A stretch of DNA of 64,000 bases from Robertkochia aurantiaca (GCF_020166495.1 NZ_JAINZS010000005.1:372001-436000); one strand, 5' to 3'. Counted from the stretch's first letter, positions 20,975 to 30,865 are shown. Translations and numbers: made by a program. The notes: a model not told the origin generated them from the sequence alone.

Positions 20975-21835
20975 ATGAAAATAAGTACCATTCTCTTATT
21001 GATTGGATGCCTATTTCAACAAGGCATATTCGCGAATTGTACCGCAGCCTATTCGTCGGCAACCTACGCCCTTTCACACACCAAGCGATCGATGGAGTCT
21101 GATAATTTCGACCATCAAAAATATTACGCCGGAAGAGCGATCGAGGCCTTTGAAAAGACCCGGGACCTGGTTACGGCTTGTGGCTGTGATGATGCCCTGG
21201 TGCCTATACAGGAAGGCCTGATCAATCTGAACAATGCCGTTGACCCGGCCGATTGGGATACCGGGAGATTTTACGTAAAAAAAGCACTGGCAGAAGCCCG
21301 GTCCCTGATCAATATCATGGACATCTGTACAACACAAGGCACTTCACAGGTAAGTTATGATACCGCCAGCAATACAACAGATATACCGGCTTCTGATCAG
21401 CCCGATTATCAGGTAAACAACTCATCTTCTGCGGGAAATGCGGGTGATAGTGATCTGATCGCAAAACAAAAGCAACTGGAGGCCGAACAGCAAAAGCTTT
21501 TGGCACAACAGCAGGAACTACAGAAAAAGATCGCTGAACAGAAGCGCAAAGCCGAACAGGCCAGAGTACAACGGGAGCTGGAGTTGGAAGAGCAGCGTAA
21601 GCTGCAGCAGTTAGCAGAGAGTCAGATTCGCGAATTACACCGTACCCTCAAAAATATGGCCATCACCCTGGGATGCGAAGAAGCAAGTCGTCATATCCCC
21701 GCTGCACCATCTCGAAGTCCGCAGGTTCTGGAGCAGGAAAACCTGAATCAGACCCGGGAATATTATATGAATAGTTTTATCGAAATTCAGCAGGCAGCAA
21801 TAAAGTCGTTACAGAATTGTCACGCGGCGAAATAA
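20975..21835 (+). CDS. Secreted coiled-coil protein, unknown function
   Basis: A 286-residue protein with a signal peptide ending GIFANC. The mature N-terminus (residues 20-115) is Cys-containing and helical (ACGCDDALV). A Ser/Thr linker precedes a strong Gln/Glu/Lys coiled coil at about residues 160-215 (KQKQLEAEQQKLLAQQQEL). The C-terminus is again helical. No named family is recognised. It ends just before a terminator shared with the sigma-54 regulator gene. Confidence 0.75.
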   Translation: MKISTILLLIGCLFQQGIFANCTAAYSSATYALSHTKRSMESDNFDHQKYYAGRAIEAFEKTRDLVTACGCDDALVPIQEGLINLNNAVDPADWDTGRFYVKKALAEARSLINIMDICTTQGTSQVSYDTASNTTDIPASDQPDYQVNNSSSAGNAGDSDLIAKQKQLEAEQQKLLAQQQELQKKIAEQKRKAEQARVQRELELEEQRKLQQLAESQIRELHRTLKNMAITLGCEEASRHIPAAPSRSPQVLEQENLNQTREYYMNSFIEIQQAAIKSLQNCHAAK

Positions 21836-21859
21836 AGATATCATCCCTTATAAAAGTTA

Positions 21860-21890
21860 AAAGCGGCCTTTGATCAAAGGCCGCTTTTTT
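21860..21890. terminator. Bidirectional intrinsic terminator
   Basis: A near-perfect palindrome AAAGCGGCCTTTGA / TCAAAGGCCGCTTT with a terminal T run separates the convergent genes ending at 21835 and 21892. Confidence 0.88.
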
Positions 21891-21891
21891 A

Positions 21892-23055
21892 TTATTTACT
21901 GGCAAAAAGCTTCACGTCATCTTCGGTCACTTCCTTATCGCTCAGAATGATCAGACGTTCCACTACATTGCGCAGCTCCCTGATATTCCCTGTCCAGTCG
22001 TATTGCTGTAAAAGACCTATCGCTTTATCTGAAAATTTCTTTTCGGCATTGCCTTGTTCCCCTGCTATCTTTTTTGCGAAATGATCGATGAGTAAAGGGA
22101 TATCTTCACGCCTTTCATTTAAAGGGGGCACCTTAATGAGGATCACGGCAAGTCGGTGGTAAAGATCTTCCCTGAATTTTCCCTCTTCAATCTCTTTCTG
22201 AAGATCTTTGTTGGTTGCAGCGATCACTCTTACATCGATCTTAATGTCTTTATCGCTACCCACTCTTGATATCCGGTTCTCCTGCAGCGCCCTAAGCACT
22301 TTGGCCTGGGCAGAAAGGCTCATATCTCCTATCTCATCCAGAAAGATAGTGCCCTTATTGGCAGTCTCGAACTTACCGGCCCGGTCTTTTACGGCTGAAG
22401 TAAAAGCTCCTTTCACATGCCCGAAAAGCTCACTTTCTATCAATTCTGAAGGAATGGCTGCGCAATTAACCTCTACCATGGGGCCTTTTGACCGTTCGCT
22501 CTTTTGATGAATCCAGTGTGCCACCAGTTCTTTTCCTGTTCCATTCGGACCGGTGATCATCACCCGCGCATCGGTGGGGGCAACTTTCTCTATAATGTCC
22601 TTGATATTGGTAATAGCCTCGCTATCACCGATCATCTGGTAGTTCTTACTGACCTTTTTCTTAAGAATCTTATTTTCGGTAACCAGGCTTTTCCGGTCAA
22701 GCGCATTTCGCACCGTTCCCAGTAAGCGGTTAAGATCAGGTGGCTTCGAAATGTAATCGAATGCCCCCATACGCATAGTGTTCACAGCGGTATCGAGATC
22801 ACCATGACCGGAGATCATCACAAACGGAATTTCAGGCTTGATCTTACGTGCTGCCTCCAGGACTTCAACACCATCCATCTTCGGCATTTTTATATCGCAT
22901 AGCACCAGGTCATAGTCTTCCTCCCTGATCATATTGATCCCGTTCAAGCCGTCGCCGGCCTCACTCACTTCATAGTCCTTACTCTCTTCGGTTAAAATTT
23001 TTACGAGCACCCGCCTTATTGCGTCCTCATCTTCAATCACTAGAATTTTAGGCAT
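21892..23055 (-). CDS. Sigma-54 activator (NtrC-type), no DNA-binding domain
   Basis: A 387-residue response regulator. The receiver domain (1-120) has phosphoacceptor Asp54. The AAA+ domain has Walker A GPNGTGKE (169-176). The sigma-54 contact loop reads GAFTSA (216-221) rather than GAFTGA. The protein ends shortly after the AAA+ domain (LRNVVERLIIL) with no Fis-type helix-turn-helix. It would be phosphorylated by an unlinked kinase. Enhancer binding may need a partner or be unnecessary. Confidence 0.88.
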   Translation of the reverse strand: MPKILVIEDEDAIRRVLVKILTEESKDYEVSEAGDGLNGINMIREEDYDLVLCDIKMPKMDGVEVLEAARKIKPEIPFVMISGHGDLDTAVNTMRMGAFDYISKPPDLNRLLGTVRNALDRKSLVTENKILKKKVSKNYQMIGDSEAITNIKDIIEKVAPTDARVMITGPNGTGKELVAHWIHQKSERSKGPMVEVNCAAIPSELIESELFGHVKGAFTSAVKDRAGKFETANKGTIFLDEIGDMSLSAQAKVLRALQENRISRVGSDKDIKIDVRVIAATNKDLQKEIEEGKFREDLYHRLAVILIKVPPLNERREDIPLLIDHFAKKIAGEQGNAEKKFSDKAIGLLQQYDWTGNIRELRNVVERLIILSDKEVTEDDVKLFASK

Positions 23056-23952
23056 TTAATATTTTAATTTTAGTCCTGTTCTTAAATATAATGTATTTGA
23101 ATCATTGATGGTGAATACCCTGTTAAAGTTCTTATCCCTGAGTTCGATATCATTTATGAACGTATATCCGGTATAGAGGTAAAACAAAATATGTTCTGAA
23201 AAAAAGTGCTCATACCCCACGCCCGAAAGCACGGTGGTCATAGAGATATTGTGGGCGGTTCGGTCATCGACTGCAAAATTTTGCTGGATATTGGCAAAAA
23301 AACCATCGAGGGTAACAAAAGCCTGTAATACATTCTTCTGGTCGAGCTTATACTTGAGGTTGGTCTTAGGCACCCCCAGGGTATAAGCCCAGCGTTGCCC
23401 TACATCTTTATGAAAGTTCACATAAGGCAACGGAAAGGGTATTCCTGAATTGGTATTGTATTCTATACCGAGTACCAGCTGTCCGCTGCGGTCGAAATCT
23501 CCAATGGTATCTTTTCGCCGTAAAAAGTAGACCGAAGCGTTCAGCAGCCAGTCATCAGGTACGATACCGCCCTGAAAGTTTGAAGCCACCTGTGGAGCCA
23601 GCACCGCTCCGAATCGCCATCCGTTCTTCATCACAAAGGTATAGCCCACTGAGAACTGCACCCGTTGCAACCTGTCGAATTCACCGGTTTGAAAAGGATA
23701 TGGGTCATTGAGCTCCATATTTACGTTGCTGTATTCAACCCCCGTTACGATATACTTATCACTCCCTACCTTTATGGGATAATTAAAAAGGGTTCGAAAC
23801 CGTTTAAAGGAATTCTCTGAAGAAGACTGCGGAAAATAGGTGTACTCAACCCTGGCTATATCGGTTAACTGAGCCTGCACCGGCATTAAAAAACAGATGC
23901 CGGCCAGTAAAATAAACAGTATGCGTATATGATCGTACACCGGTATTTTCAT
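23056..23952 (-). CDS. DUF6268-like outer-membrane beta-barrel protein
   Basis: A 298-residue exported protein with a signal peptide ending PVQAQL, then amphipathic beta-strands with aromatic ends (YTYFPQSS, FSVGYTFVMKNGWRFGAV, LYLRTGLKLKY). The closing strand and length fit DUF6268 barrels of Bacteroidota, function unknown. It overlaps the upstream MscS gene by 4 bp and lies 1 bp upstream of the sigma-54 regulator, so the three are probably one transcript. Confidence 0.75.
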   Translation of the reverse strand: MKIPVYDHIRILFILLAGICFLMPVQAQLTDIARVEYTYFPQSSSENSFKRFRTLFNYPIKVGSDKYIVTGVEYSNVNMELNDPYPFQTGEFDRLQRVQFSVGYTFVMKNGWRFGAVLAPQVASNFQGGIVPDDWLLNASVYFLRRKDTIGDFDRSGQLVLGIEYNTNSGIPFPLPYVNFHKDVGQRWAYTLGVPKTNLKYKLDQKNVLQAFVTLDGFFANIQQNFAVDDRTAHNISMTTVLSGVGYEHFFSEHILFYLYTGYTFINDIELRDKNFNRVFTINDSNTLYLRTGLKLKY

Positions 23953-24800
23953 GAGGTCTTATTAAAAAGATGCACATCGCGCTGAGGGAATGGTATGGTC
24001 ACATTATTCTCTCTGAACTTCGCATCGATACTATATCGAATATCACTTTTAATTCGCGGATCGACAAAGCTGTCTCTGATAAAGAAATTCACCGAAAAGA
24101 TAAGGGCAGAATCGCCAAAGTCTTCGAACATCACAAAAGGTTCAGGGTCACTCAATACGCCCGGGCTTTCAGAGGCAGCCTCCAGCAGCAACCGCGTCAC
24201 CAGTTTGGTGTCGCTGCCATAGGCCACACCCACCCTGACCAATTCTCTTGTCGTTCGGTGATTTTGAGTATAATTAAAAACGCTGTCGGTTAAAAATTTA
24301 TGATTGGGAATCACCAGTATTTTATCATCACGGGTTATGGCCCGGGTGGTTCGCAGTTTGATATCGGTCACCTTCCCCACCTTATTTTCGATCTCGATGA
24401 TATCACCGATGTGTAACGACTGGTCCAGAATGATCATGATACCTGAGATAATATCCTGAAACAGGTATTGCAGGGCAAAACCCAAACCGACGAACAAGGC
24501 TGCAGAAGCCGTAAGCAGTACGGTAAGGTCAACTCCTGAAGTATTGAGCACGGTGATCACCACCAGCAGATATACCAGGTACTGTATAAACTTAAAAATA
24601 CTTATGAACTTATTCTTGTCGGTGGCCGGAAGCTTGGCCGTTATCAGCTTGCGTATGAGGCGCAGCAAATAATAGGCCACCAAACAGCCGACCAGGATGG
24701 TCAGAATGGTGCCGATCTGAATACTCACATCATTCCCTTCGTATAAAGGGATGCTGAAGAACCTCCTGATATCTTCCAGTAGATCTTTAATTATCTTCAT
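23949..24800 (-). CDS. MscS-family mechanosensitive channel
   Basis: A 283-residue protein with three membrane segments in the first 105 residues. The pore helix region ALFVGLGFALQYLFQD is followed by the beta-domain entry SGIMIILDQSLHIGD and EVGKV-like VTDIKLRTT. MscS channels open on membrane tension and release solutes on hypo-osmotic shock. Length is typical of the small form. Start ATG is at the minus-strand 24800 end, 9 bp after the ABC permease stop. Confidence 0.9.
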   Translation of the reverse strand: MKIIKDLLEDIRRFFSIPLYEGNDVSIQIGTILTILVGCLVAYYLLRLIRKLITAKLPATDKNKFISIFKFIQYLVYLLVVITVLNTSGVDLTVLLTASAALFVGLGFALQYLFQDIISGIMIILDQSLHIGDIIEIENKVGKVTDIKLRTTRAITRDDKILVIPNHKFLTDSVFNYTQNHRTTRELVRVGVAYGSDTKLVTRLLLEAASESPGVLSDPEPFVMFEDFGDSALIFSVNFFIRDSFVDPRIKSDIRYSIDAKFRENNVTIPFPQRDVHLFNKTS

Positions 24801-24809
24801 GTTTGGTAA

Positions 24810-26150
24810 TTATTGATATTTAAGCCATTTATAGATCTCTTTGTAACTCGCCTTTTTACCGTACATCAAAATACCTACACGATAGATACGGGCCGCCAGC
24901 CATACCACCGCCAGAAAAGAAGCAGCAAGTATCAGAACAGAGGTGATCAATTGCCACCAGGGTACACCGTCTGGCCCGACTCCTGCCGGAAGACGCATAA
25001 GCATCACTATGGGAGAAGTGAGCGGAAAGAGAGAAAAGCCAACCGCTATGGGCCCGTGAGGGTTATCAAAGACCGAGAAGAACCCCACGTAAATGGCCAG
25101 CATCAAGGGCATAATAACCGGGAACATAAACTGCTGGGTGTCTGTCTCGTTATCTACCGCTGCGCCGATAGCTGCATAGATCGAACTATAGATCAGGTAC
25201 CCAAGGGTAAAATACAGAATAAAGGAAACAAAGAGGGTGATCCAGGGAATCTTCATAAATTCTCTGAAATACAGGTTCACGGTTTCGGCAGAAGCTGTGG
25301 TGGCCTCGAGGGTTTCCATCGCTTCGCTGCTTACGGGTGTACCTGCCTGCAGCGCCTGCGGGTCAACCCCCATCATGGTGAATACCACCAAAAGCAATAC
25401 CCCGGCCGAAAGTATCCAGATGATAAACTGGGTGATACCTGCCAGAGAGGTGCCGATGATCTTTCCCAGCATAAGCTGAAAGGGCTTCACCGACGAGATA
25501 ATCACTTCGATGATACGGCTGGTCTTTTCTTCTATTACGCTTCGCATGACAAAAGCCCCGTATATAATAATGAACATCATGATCAGATATCCCAAGCCTC
25601 CACCGATGGCCGCCTTGATCTCATTCACCCCTTTCAGGCTTCTTTCTCCCGTAAAGCTGGAGGTGCTTATCTCATACGAAGAAGATATGTCATCGATGCT
25701 TTCGGGTTTTACCCCAAGGTTTCTAAGCTTCTCTTCCCGCACCTTATTTTCTATACGGGCTTCGAGAGGCCCCAATACACTGAAACTGGGAGAACCTTTT
25801 GAATAGAACCTGATCTGTTCTGCCACCTCATCGATACTGTTTCCCCCCGGTATATGCAACAGGCCGTAATAACCCAGGCCGGCTACTGAATCTTTCGCGC
25901 TTTCGACACCGATTCCTTCGAAATCCACAAACGACAGTTCAGGTGTGGTTATGAATTCGTTTGTGAAGAATTCACTTTCATCAAGAACGACAACGGTGCG
26001 TTTTTCATCATTGTTGATCTGGGTAAGAAATACGATAAGGGCGATCATTCCCACGATGAGCAAAGGGCTCAGGATGGTAAGCACGATAAAGGACTTATTG
26101 CGAACCTTCGCCAGGTATTCCCTTTTTATAATGAGCAGTAATTTCTCCAT
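24810..26150 (-). CDS. ABC-2 type exporter permease (NatB-like)
   Basis: A 446-residue permease. One N-terminal membrane helix (about 20-42) is followed by a roughly 150-residue extracytoplasmic region, then about five to six helices from residue 180 onward with the ABC-2 motif EEKTSRIIEVIISSVKP. It pairs with the ATPase gene that ends at the adjacent base. NatAB-like pairs export sodium or other small substrates; the substrate here is not known. Confidence 0.88.
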   Translation of the reverse strand: MEKLLLIIKREYLAKVRNKSFIVLTILSPLLIVGMIALIVFLTQINNDEKRTVVVLDESEFFTNEFITTPELSFVDFEGIGVESAKDSVAGLGYYGLLHIPGGNSIDEVAEQIRFYSKGSPSFSVLGPLEARIENKVREEKLRNLGVKPESIDDISSSYEISTSSFTGERSLKGVNEIKAAIGGGLGYLIMMFIIIYGAFVMRSVIEEKTSRIIEVIISSVKPFQLMLGKIIGTSLAGITQFIIWILSAGVLLLVVFTMMGVDPQALQAGTPVSSEAMETLEATTASAETVNLYFREFMKIPWITLFVSFILYFTLGYLIYSSIYAAIGAAVDNETDTQQFMFPVIMPLMLAIYVGFFSVFDNPHGPIAVGFSLFPLTSPIVMLMRLPAGVGPDGVPWWQLITSVLILAASFLAVVWLAARIYRVGILMYGKKASYKEIYKWLKYQ

Positions 26151-27077
26151 TTAATCTTCGTTGATGGTCTGTATAAAAATATCATTGGCCGTAGGAATCA
26201 CCTCTACGAAATGAGTGATCAGGGCTCTTTTAGAGAGGTACTCCAGCAGATCATTTGCTGTGGCACCGTTATGCAATTGCACACGCACCTTCAGCTCATC
26301 ACCAACCGACCTGAAAAAAGCATCACTGACCGTAAACCGTTCGTCAAGATCGGCCCGAAGCTTATCCTTATCTGCCAGTTCCAGCCCTATATCGAAGGTA
26401 TTGCTCTTGTGTTTTCGTTTGATATCGATCAGTTTACCGTCAAGGATCTTTCGGGATTTATTGATCAGGGCTATATATTCGCATAGCTCTTCCACAGATT
26501 CCATCCGGTGGGTTGAAAAGATCACCGTGGCACCCTGTTTCTGAAGGTTGAGTATCTCATCTTTGATCAGATTGGCATTGATCGGGTCAAAACCGCTGAA
26601 GGGCTCATCAAAGATGAGCAGTTTCGGTTTATGGAGTACGGTAACGATGAACTGAATCTTCTGAGCCATTCCCTTTGAAAGCTCCTGTACTTTCCGGTGC
26701 CACCAATCTACGATTCCGAAGCGGTCGAACCAGTATTCCAGTTCCTTTTTGGCATCGCTTTTAGACAAGCCTTTCAGCCTGGCGAGATAGATGGCCTGCT
26801 CCCCTACCTTCATATTCTTGTAGAGTCCGCGTTCTTCAGGGAGGTAGCCGATCTGTGCGATATGTTTTCGTTCCAGCGGCTCTCCGTCGAAAAGCACCTT
26901 ACCATGGTCGGGATAGGTGATCTGGTTGATAATACGTATCAGGGTGGTTTTCCCGGCACCGTTCGGACCGAGCAACCCAAAGATCGAATTTTTAGGGATT
27001 CGTATACTTACGTCATCAAGAGCCAGGTGCTGCCCATACTTCTTTGACACATGTTCTGCTACCAGCAGTTCCTCCAT
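26151..27077 (-). CDS. ABC exporter ATP-binding protein (NatA-like)
   Basis: A 308-residue ATPase: Walker A GPNGAGKTT (about 37-45), signature LSKGMAQKIQF (in place of LSGGQ), Walker B LLIFDEPFSGFDP, and switch His in FSTHRMESV. The C-terminal 80 residues form the DUF4162-like extension common in this subfamily. It is the first gene of the exporter pair. Confidence 0.9.
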   Translation of the reverse strand: MEELLVAEHVSKKYGQHLALDDVSIRIPKNSIFGLLGPNGAGKTTLIRIINQITYPDHGKVLFDGEPLERKHIAQIGYLPEERGLYKNMKVGEQAIYLARLKGLSKSDAKKELEYWFDRFGIVDWWHRKVQELSKGMAQKIQFIVTVLHKPKLLIFDEPFSGFDPINANLIKDEILNLQKQGATVIFSTHRMESVEELCEYIALINKSRKILDGKLIDIKRKHKSNTFDIGLELADKDKLRADLDERFTVSDAFFRSVGDELKVRVQLHNGATANDLLEYLSKRALITHFVEVIPTANDIFIQTINED

Positions 27078-27181
27078 TCTGAATGTACTTTTCTCAAATA
27101 TATTGATTTAGGAGGAAGGAATCAGGCAAGTAGGTATATAAAAATGATGGTTCCGGAAATTGGAACCCTGTAAAATAAAAA

Positions 27182-27210
27182 CCCACCCTTAATAAGGAAT
27201 CAAGGATGGG
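27182..27210 (-). terminator. Intrinsic terminator downstream of dnaJ
   Basis: On the minus strand the stem CCCATCCTT / AAGGGTGGG (one G-T pair) is followed by TTTTTATTTT. It ends the grpE-dnaJ unit. The rest of 27078-27300 shows nothing else definable. Confidence 0.75.
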
Positions 27211-27300
27211 AAAAAATTGCTATGAAAAAGAAAAAATTAACACTAGCCAGATACTAGCGCTATACAAAGATATATATTTTTCGTTTAACTGTTTCTTAAA

Positions 27301-28416
27301 TTAAGAAAACATGTCTTTTACCTTTTCAAAAAACGATTTGTCACTGTTCTCAGGTTTGGGGATGAAATTCTCATCGTCGAGCATGCGCTCAAAAAACTCC
27401 CGTTGTTCCTTGTTGAGGGTTTTCGGAGTCCATACGTTCACGTGAACCAGCAGGTCTCCGTTACCATAACCGTTTATGCTTGGAATACCCTTATTGCGCA
27501 ATCTGAGAATTTTACCTGACTGCAGGCCTTCTTCCAGTTTGATACGCACTTTTCCGCTCACGGTATCGATCTCTTTGGAGGTTCCCAGCACGGCTTCTGC
27601 AACACTTACATACAGGTCATAGTGCAGGTTATCCCCTTCTCTTTTGAGGGTAGGGTGATCAAGCTCTTCGATGAGTACCAGCAGGTCACCTGCTATCCCG
27701 TCTCCGGGCGCCTCATTACCTTTTCCGGTAACTTTCAACTGCATACCGTCTACAACTCCAGCCGGAATTTTAATCGAAACCGTCTCTTCCTGAACTTTAA
27801 GACCTTGCGCGTCAGCATCAGCGGGACGTTTATCGATCATCTGCCCGGTACCCCCACAGGTTGTACAAGCCGTAGCTGTTTGCATGCGACCCAGGATGGT
27901 ATTGGTCACCCGTGTCACCTGCCCGGTTCCGTTACAGGTACCGCAGGTCTTATAGGTCACCCCTTCTGCCTGCACCTTCCTTCGCACCTTCACCTTTTTC
28001 TCGACTCCGTTGGCGACCTCTTCCAGGTTCAGTCTGACCCGTATGCGAAGGTTTCCGCCTTTTACACGGGCTCTTCCGCCGCCAAAGCCACCAAAACCTC
28101 CGAAACCACCTCCGAAAGCACTTCCGAAGATATCACCGAACTGACTGAATATATCATCCATATTCATACCTCCGGCTCCGGGGCCTCCTGCTCCATCGAA
28201 GGCGGCATGACCGAACTGGTCATAACGCGACCTTTTGTCAGGATTGCTCAACACTTCATAGGCCTCAGCAGATTTCTTGAACATTTCTTCAGCCTCTTTG
28301 TCACCCGGGTTCTTGTCAGGGTGGTACTTTATGGCCATTTTTCGATATGCCTTTTTGATCTCTGCGGTAGAGGCTCCTTTATCAACTCCCAGTATTTCGT
28401 AATAGTCTTGCTTCAT
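27301..28416 (-). CDS. dnaJ: Chaperone DnaJ
   Basis: A 371-residue class A J-protein. J domain 1-70 with HPD in [10 protein letters not shown], then a long Gly/Phe-rich linker (75-118). The zinc domain has only two visible CxxCxGxG motifs (CGTCNGTG and CTTCGGTG) instead of four. C-terminal substrate-binding and dimerisation domains follow. It delivers unfolded protein to DnaK and stimulates its ATPase. grpE lies upstream on the same strand. Confidence 0.95.
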   Translation of the reverse strand: MKQDYYEILGVDKGASTAEIKKAYRKMAIKYHPDKNPGDKEAEEMFKKSAEAYEVLSNPDKRSRYDQFGHAAFDGAGGPGAGGMNMDDIFSQFGDIFGSAFGGGFGGFGGFGGGRARVKGGNLRIRVRLNLEEVANGVEKKVKVRRKVQAEGVTYKTCGTCNGTGQVTRVTNTILGRMQTATACTTCGGTGQMIDKRPADADAQGLKVQEETVSIKIPAGVVDGMQLKVTGKGNEAPGDGIAGDLLVLIEELDHPTLKREGDNLHYDLYVSVAEAVLGTSKEIDTVSGKVRIKLEEGLQSGKILRLRNKGIPSINGYGNGDLLVHVNVWTPKTLNKEQREFFERMLDDENFIPKPENSDKSFFEKVKDMFS

Positions 28417-28508
28417 TAAATAGTATAATTTAAGGCCTTCGCCTGCCTGTTAAAGGTATCGTTTGTTTCTTTGAAGGTTGGTTGCAATTATTATACCATG
28501 CAGGAATC

Positions 28509-29066
28509 TTACTTCCCTACCACCACTTTCGGGTGTCTTATGATACGGTCTCCCAGTTTATACCCCTTTTCGATCACATCGATCACCTTTCCTTTCAGGT
28601 CATCTGAAGGAGCCGGAATCTGCGTTACGGCTTCGTGAATCTCGGCATCAAAGGCATCACCTTCATTCACCTCAAGCACGCCCAGCCCTTTGGAACGCAG
28701 GGTATCTTTTAATTTATTGCTGATAAGCGTTACCCCGGTAAGAGTTTCACCTTCTTCCTTTTTAGAAAGTTCTGTCAGGGCACGGTCGAAATCATCCAGG
28801 ATCGGCAGCATGGCCACCATGATGTCCTGACCTGCTGTCTTAAACAATTCAACTCTTTCTTTGGAGGTTCGCTTTTTATAGTTTTCGAATTCGGCGAAAA
28901 GCCTCAAGAATTTATCTCTTTCCTTCTTAAGCTCTTCTTCAATACCCTGTTCGTTCTGAGTATTTTCCTGCTTCTGGTCGTTCTCTGTATCTGCCGCTTT
29001 TTGTTCTGCTTGCTGCTCTTCTGAAACGGTATCTTTTAGTTCTTCGTCTTTCATTTTCTTCGCCAT
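28509..29066 (-). CDS. grpE: Nucleotide exchange factor GrpE
   Basis: A 185-residue protein with an acidic Gln/Glu-rich coiled N-terminus (about 1-55), the dimer helix ERDKFLRLFAEFENYKKR and a C-terminal beta domain ending GDRIIRHPKVVVGK. It drives ADP release from DnaK. It precedes dnaJ in an apparent two-gene heat-shock unit. Confidence 0.95.
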   Translation of the reverse strand: MAKKMKDEELKDTVSEEQQAEQKAADTENDQKQENTQNEQGIEEELKKERDKFLRLFAEFENYKKRTSKERVELFKTAGQDIMVAMLPILDDFDRALTELSKKEEGETLTGVTLISNKLKDTLRSKGLGVLEVNEGDAFDAEIHEAVTQIPAPSDDLKGKVIDVIEKGYKLGDRIIRHPKVVVGK

Positions 29067-29186
29067 TAAGCTTTAGGTTTTAAAATCTTTATAGAATCGG
29101 CAAAATTACTGCCATTTCGGTTAAAATGTCAAAATGTCATCAAAATGATTTAATAAAATTTTAATATTCGAGCCTTAATTATGTAT

Positions 29187-29194
29187 TACATTTG
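29187..29194 (+). promoter_or_regulatory. Candidate -7 box TACATTTG
   Basis: An exact match to the flavobacterial TAnnTTTG -7 motif, 33 bp upstream of the YceI ATG. A clear -33 TTG was not found, so support is partial. Confidence 0.4.
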
Positions 29195-29226
29195 GCAGTA
29201 AAATCATAAATCAATTTGCAAATATC

Positions 29227-29901
29227 ATGAAAAAGAATCTTTTTAAAGTGAGTATAGTGGCTCTGGCGATCTTTGCCACCTCATGTAAATCAGAAAAAAA
29301 GAACGAAACAACTGCAGAAGAAGCGCAGGAAGTAGCCGTTGCTAATGAAACCGCCATGAAATATGTGGTGGCAGACAGCAGCATGATCGAATGGAAAGGT
29401 GAAAAACCAACCGGTACCCACCACGGTATTGTAATGGTTGAATCTGGTGAGATCATGGTCGAGGCCGGTACTCCACAAAGCGGAGACTTCGTAATCGACA
29501 TGACTTCGATCACTGTTCAGGACCTGGAAGCAGGTGATGGAAAAGAAGATCTTGAAGCACACCTGAAAGGAACCGTTGAAGGAAAAGAAGGTGACTTCTT
29601 TAATGTGACCGAATATCCTGATGCGACTTTCGAGATGACCGGAATTACCGAAGAGAACGGCAAAACCATGATGCAGGGTAACCTGACCATCAAGGGTAAG
29701 ACCAATAACATTTCTTTCCCTGTTACTGTAAGTGAAGAAGGTGATATGATCTCTATCGACAGTGAGCCATTTACTATTGACCGTACCAAATGGGACGTGA
29801 ACTATGGTTCAAAATCGGTTTTCGATAATCTTGGTGACAAATTCATCTACGATGACATGGAACTAACTGTTCATGTTAAGGCTGAGAAGGCTTCTGCCTA
29901 A
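29227..29901 (+). CDS. YceI-family periplasmic lipoprotein
   Basis: A 224-residue protein with a lipoprotein signal (FATSCKSE) and an Ala/Glu-rich linker. The YceI fold follows from residue 40: SSMIEWKGEKPTGTHHG, DMTSITVQDLEAG and the closing KFIYDDMELTVHVKA. YceI lipocalin-like proteins bind isoprenoid-type lipids. Single-gene unit with its own promoter-like box and terminator. Confidence 0.9.
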   Translation: MKKNLFKVSIVALAIFATSCKSEKKNETTAEEAQEVAVANETAMKYVVADSSMIEWKGEKPTGTHHGIVMVESGEIMVEAGTPQSGDFVIDMTSITVQDLEAGDGKEDLEAHLKGTVEGKEGDFFNVTEYPDATFEMTGITEENGKTMMQGNLTIKGKTNNISFPVTVSEEGDMISIDSEPFTIDRTKWDVNYGSKSVFDNLGDKFIYDDMELTVHVKAEKASA

Positions 29902-29929
29902 TCAATCCAGGAACAGATTTAAGAATTTA

Positions 29930-30865
29930 TCAGGCCAGCTCTTCTTTGAGCTGGCTTTTTTCTTTCAGCAGATCCTGTAAAGCGGGGATAATATTTACGT
30001 AATGAAAGAAAAAGCCTGTGTCTTCTATTTTTCGCGAACACACGCGATGACTTACAAATAATATGGATGCCATTTCACCGAGCACAAGCTTCATGGCCGC
30101 CTCGGGGATATTTGGCAGTATGAGCGGCTTTTTGAGCACTGCTGCGATCTCCTGGGTCAGTTTCTGATTGGTTACCGGGTTCGGTGCCACCGCATTGTAC
30201 ACCCCTTCAAGTCTCAGTTTTACGGCATGAAGGAACATTTCTGCCAGGTCGTCTATATGAATCCAGCTTTGCCATTGCTCTCCGTCGCCGAAAGCAGCCC
30301 CTGCATAATAGCGCACCGGCTTGGCCATTTTCACCAGGGCACCCCCCTCATCGCTTAACACCAAACCTATTCTCAATTTTGCCACCGGAATGCCAAGAGA
30401 GGCTATTTCGTCTGCGCTTTGTTCCCAGGCATTAACCACCGTAGCAGTGAACGTATCTGCAGATCCTGAAAAGTCTTCTTCATAGAATCGGGTTTTTGAA
30501 GACGGATAGATCCCTACAGCAGAAGCGCTTACCAGCGCCTTCACTCCGTGATCGTTATCTTCAAGCAATTGTTTTAAGAGGGATAGAGAACGGGTTCTGC
30601 TTTGCAGAATCTCCTTTTTGGCCTCATCGGTCCATCGCTGAGCAATACTGGCCCCTGCCAGGTTGATAATACCATCGACACCATCGAGACATGCAGGATC
30701 GATCACCCCTTCTGCAGGGTTCCAGTAAAATCCGGTATATCCGGGTTGTTGTTCGATCTTTCCTTTGGAGGTTGTCAGATAGTGAACGCCAATATCATTT
30801 TTATGACAAAGCTCCACCAGTGCTGATCCTACCATTCCGGTTGCCCCGGTTATCAAAAGTTTCAT
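29930..30865 (-). CDS. TIGR01777-family NAD(P)-dependent epimerase-like protein
   Basis: A 311-residue extended short-chain dehydrogenase. The Rossmann motif GATGMVGSAL is at the N-terminus, followed by GIINLAGASIAQRWT and SASAVGIYPS. The C-terminal DUF1731-like tail starts near residue 255 (KKPLILPNIPEAAMKLVLGEMA). Members include YfcH-type proteins and cell-division SulA homologues; substrate unknown. Confidence 0.88.
   Translation of the reverse strand: MKLLITGATGMVGSALVELCHKNDIGVHYLTTSKGKIEQQPGYTGFYWNPAEGVIDPACLDGVDGIINLAGASIAQRWTDEAKKEILQSRTRSLSLLKQLLEDNDHGVKALVSASAVGIYPSSKTRFYEEDFSGSADTFTATVVNAWEQSADEIASLGIPVAKLRIGLVLSDEGGALVKMAKPVRYYAGAAFGDGEQWQSWIHIDDLAEMFLHAVKLRLEGVYNAVAPNPVTNQKLTQEIAAVLKKPLILPNIPEAAMKLVLGEMASILFVSHRVCSRKIEDTGFFFHYVNIIPALQDLLKEKSQLKEELA
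29934..29961 (+). terminator. Intrinsic terminator of yceI gene
   Basis: Stem GCCAGCTC / GAGCTGGC with a 6-nt loop and TTTTTT. It lies inside the 3' coding end of the convergent epimerase gene. Confidence 0.85.

Noticed and set aside
24813-25802. A 329-codon plus-strand frame
   Set aside because: It is antisense to the well-supported ABC permease gene, with low-complexity polar composition and no family features.
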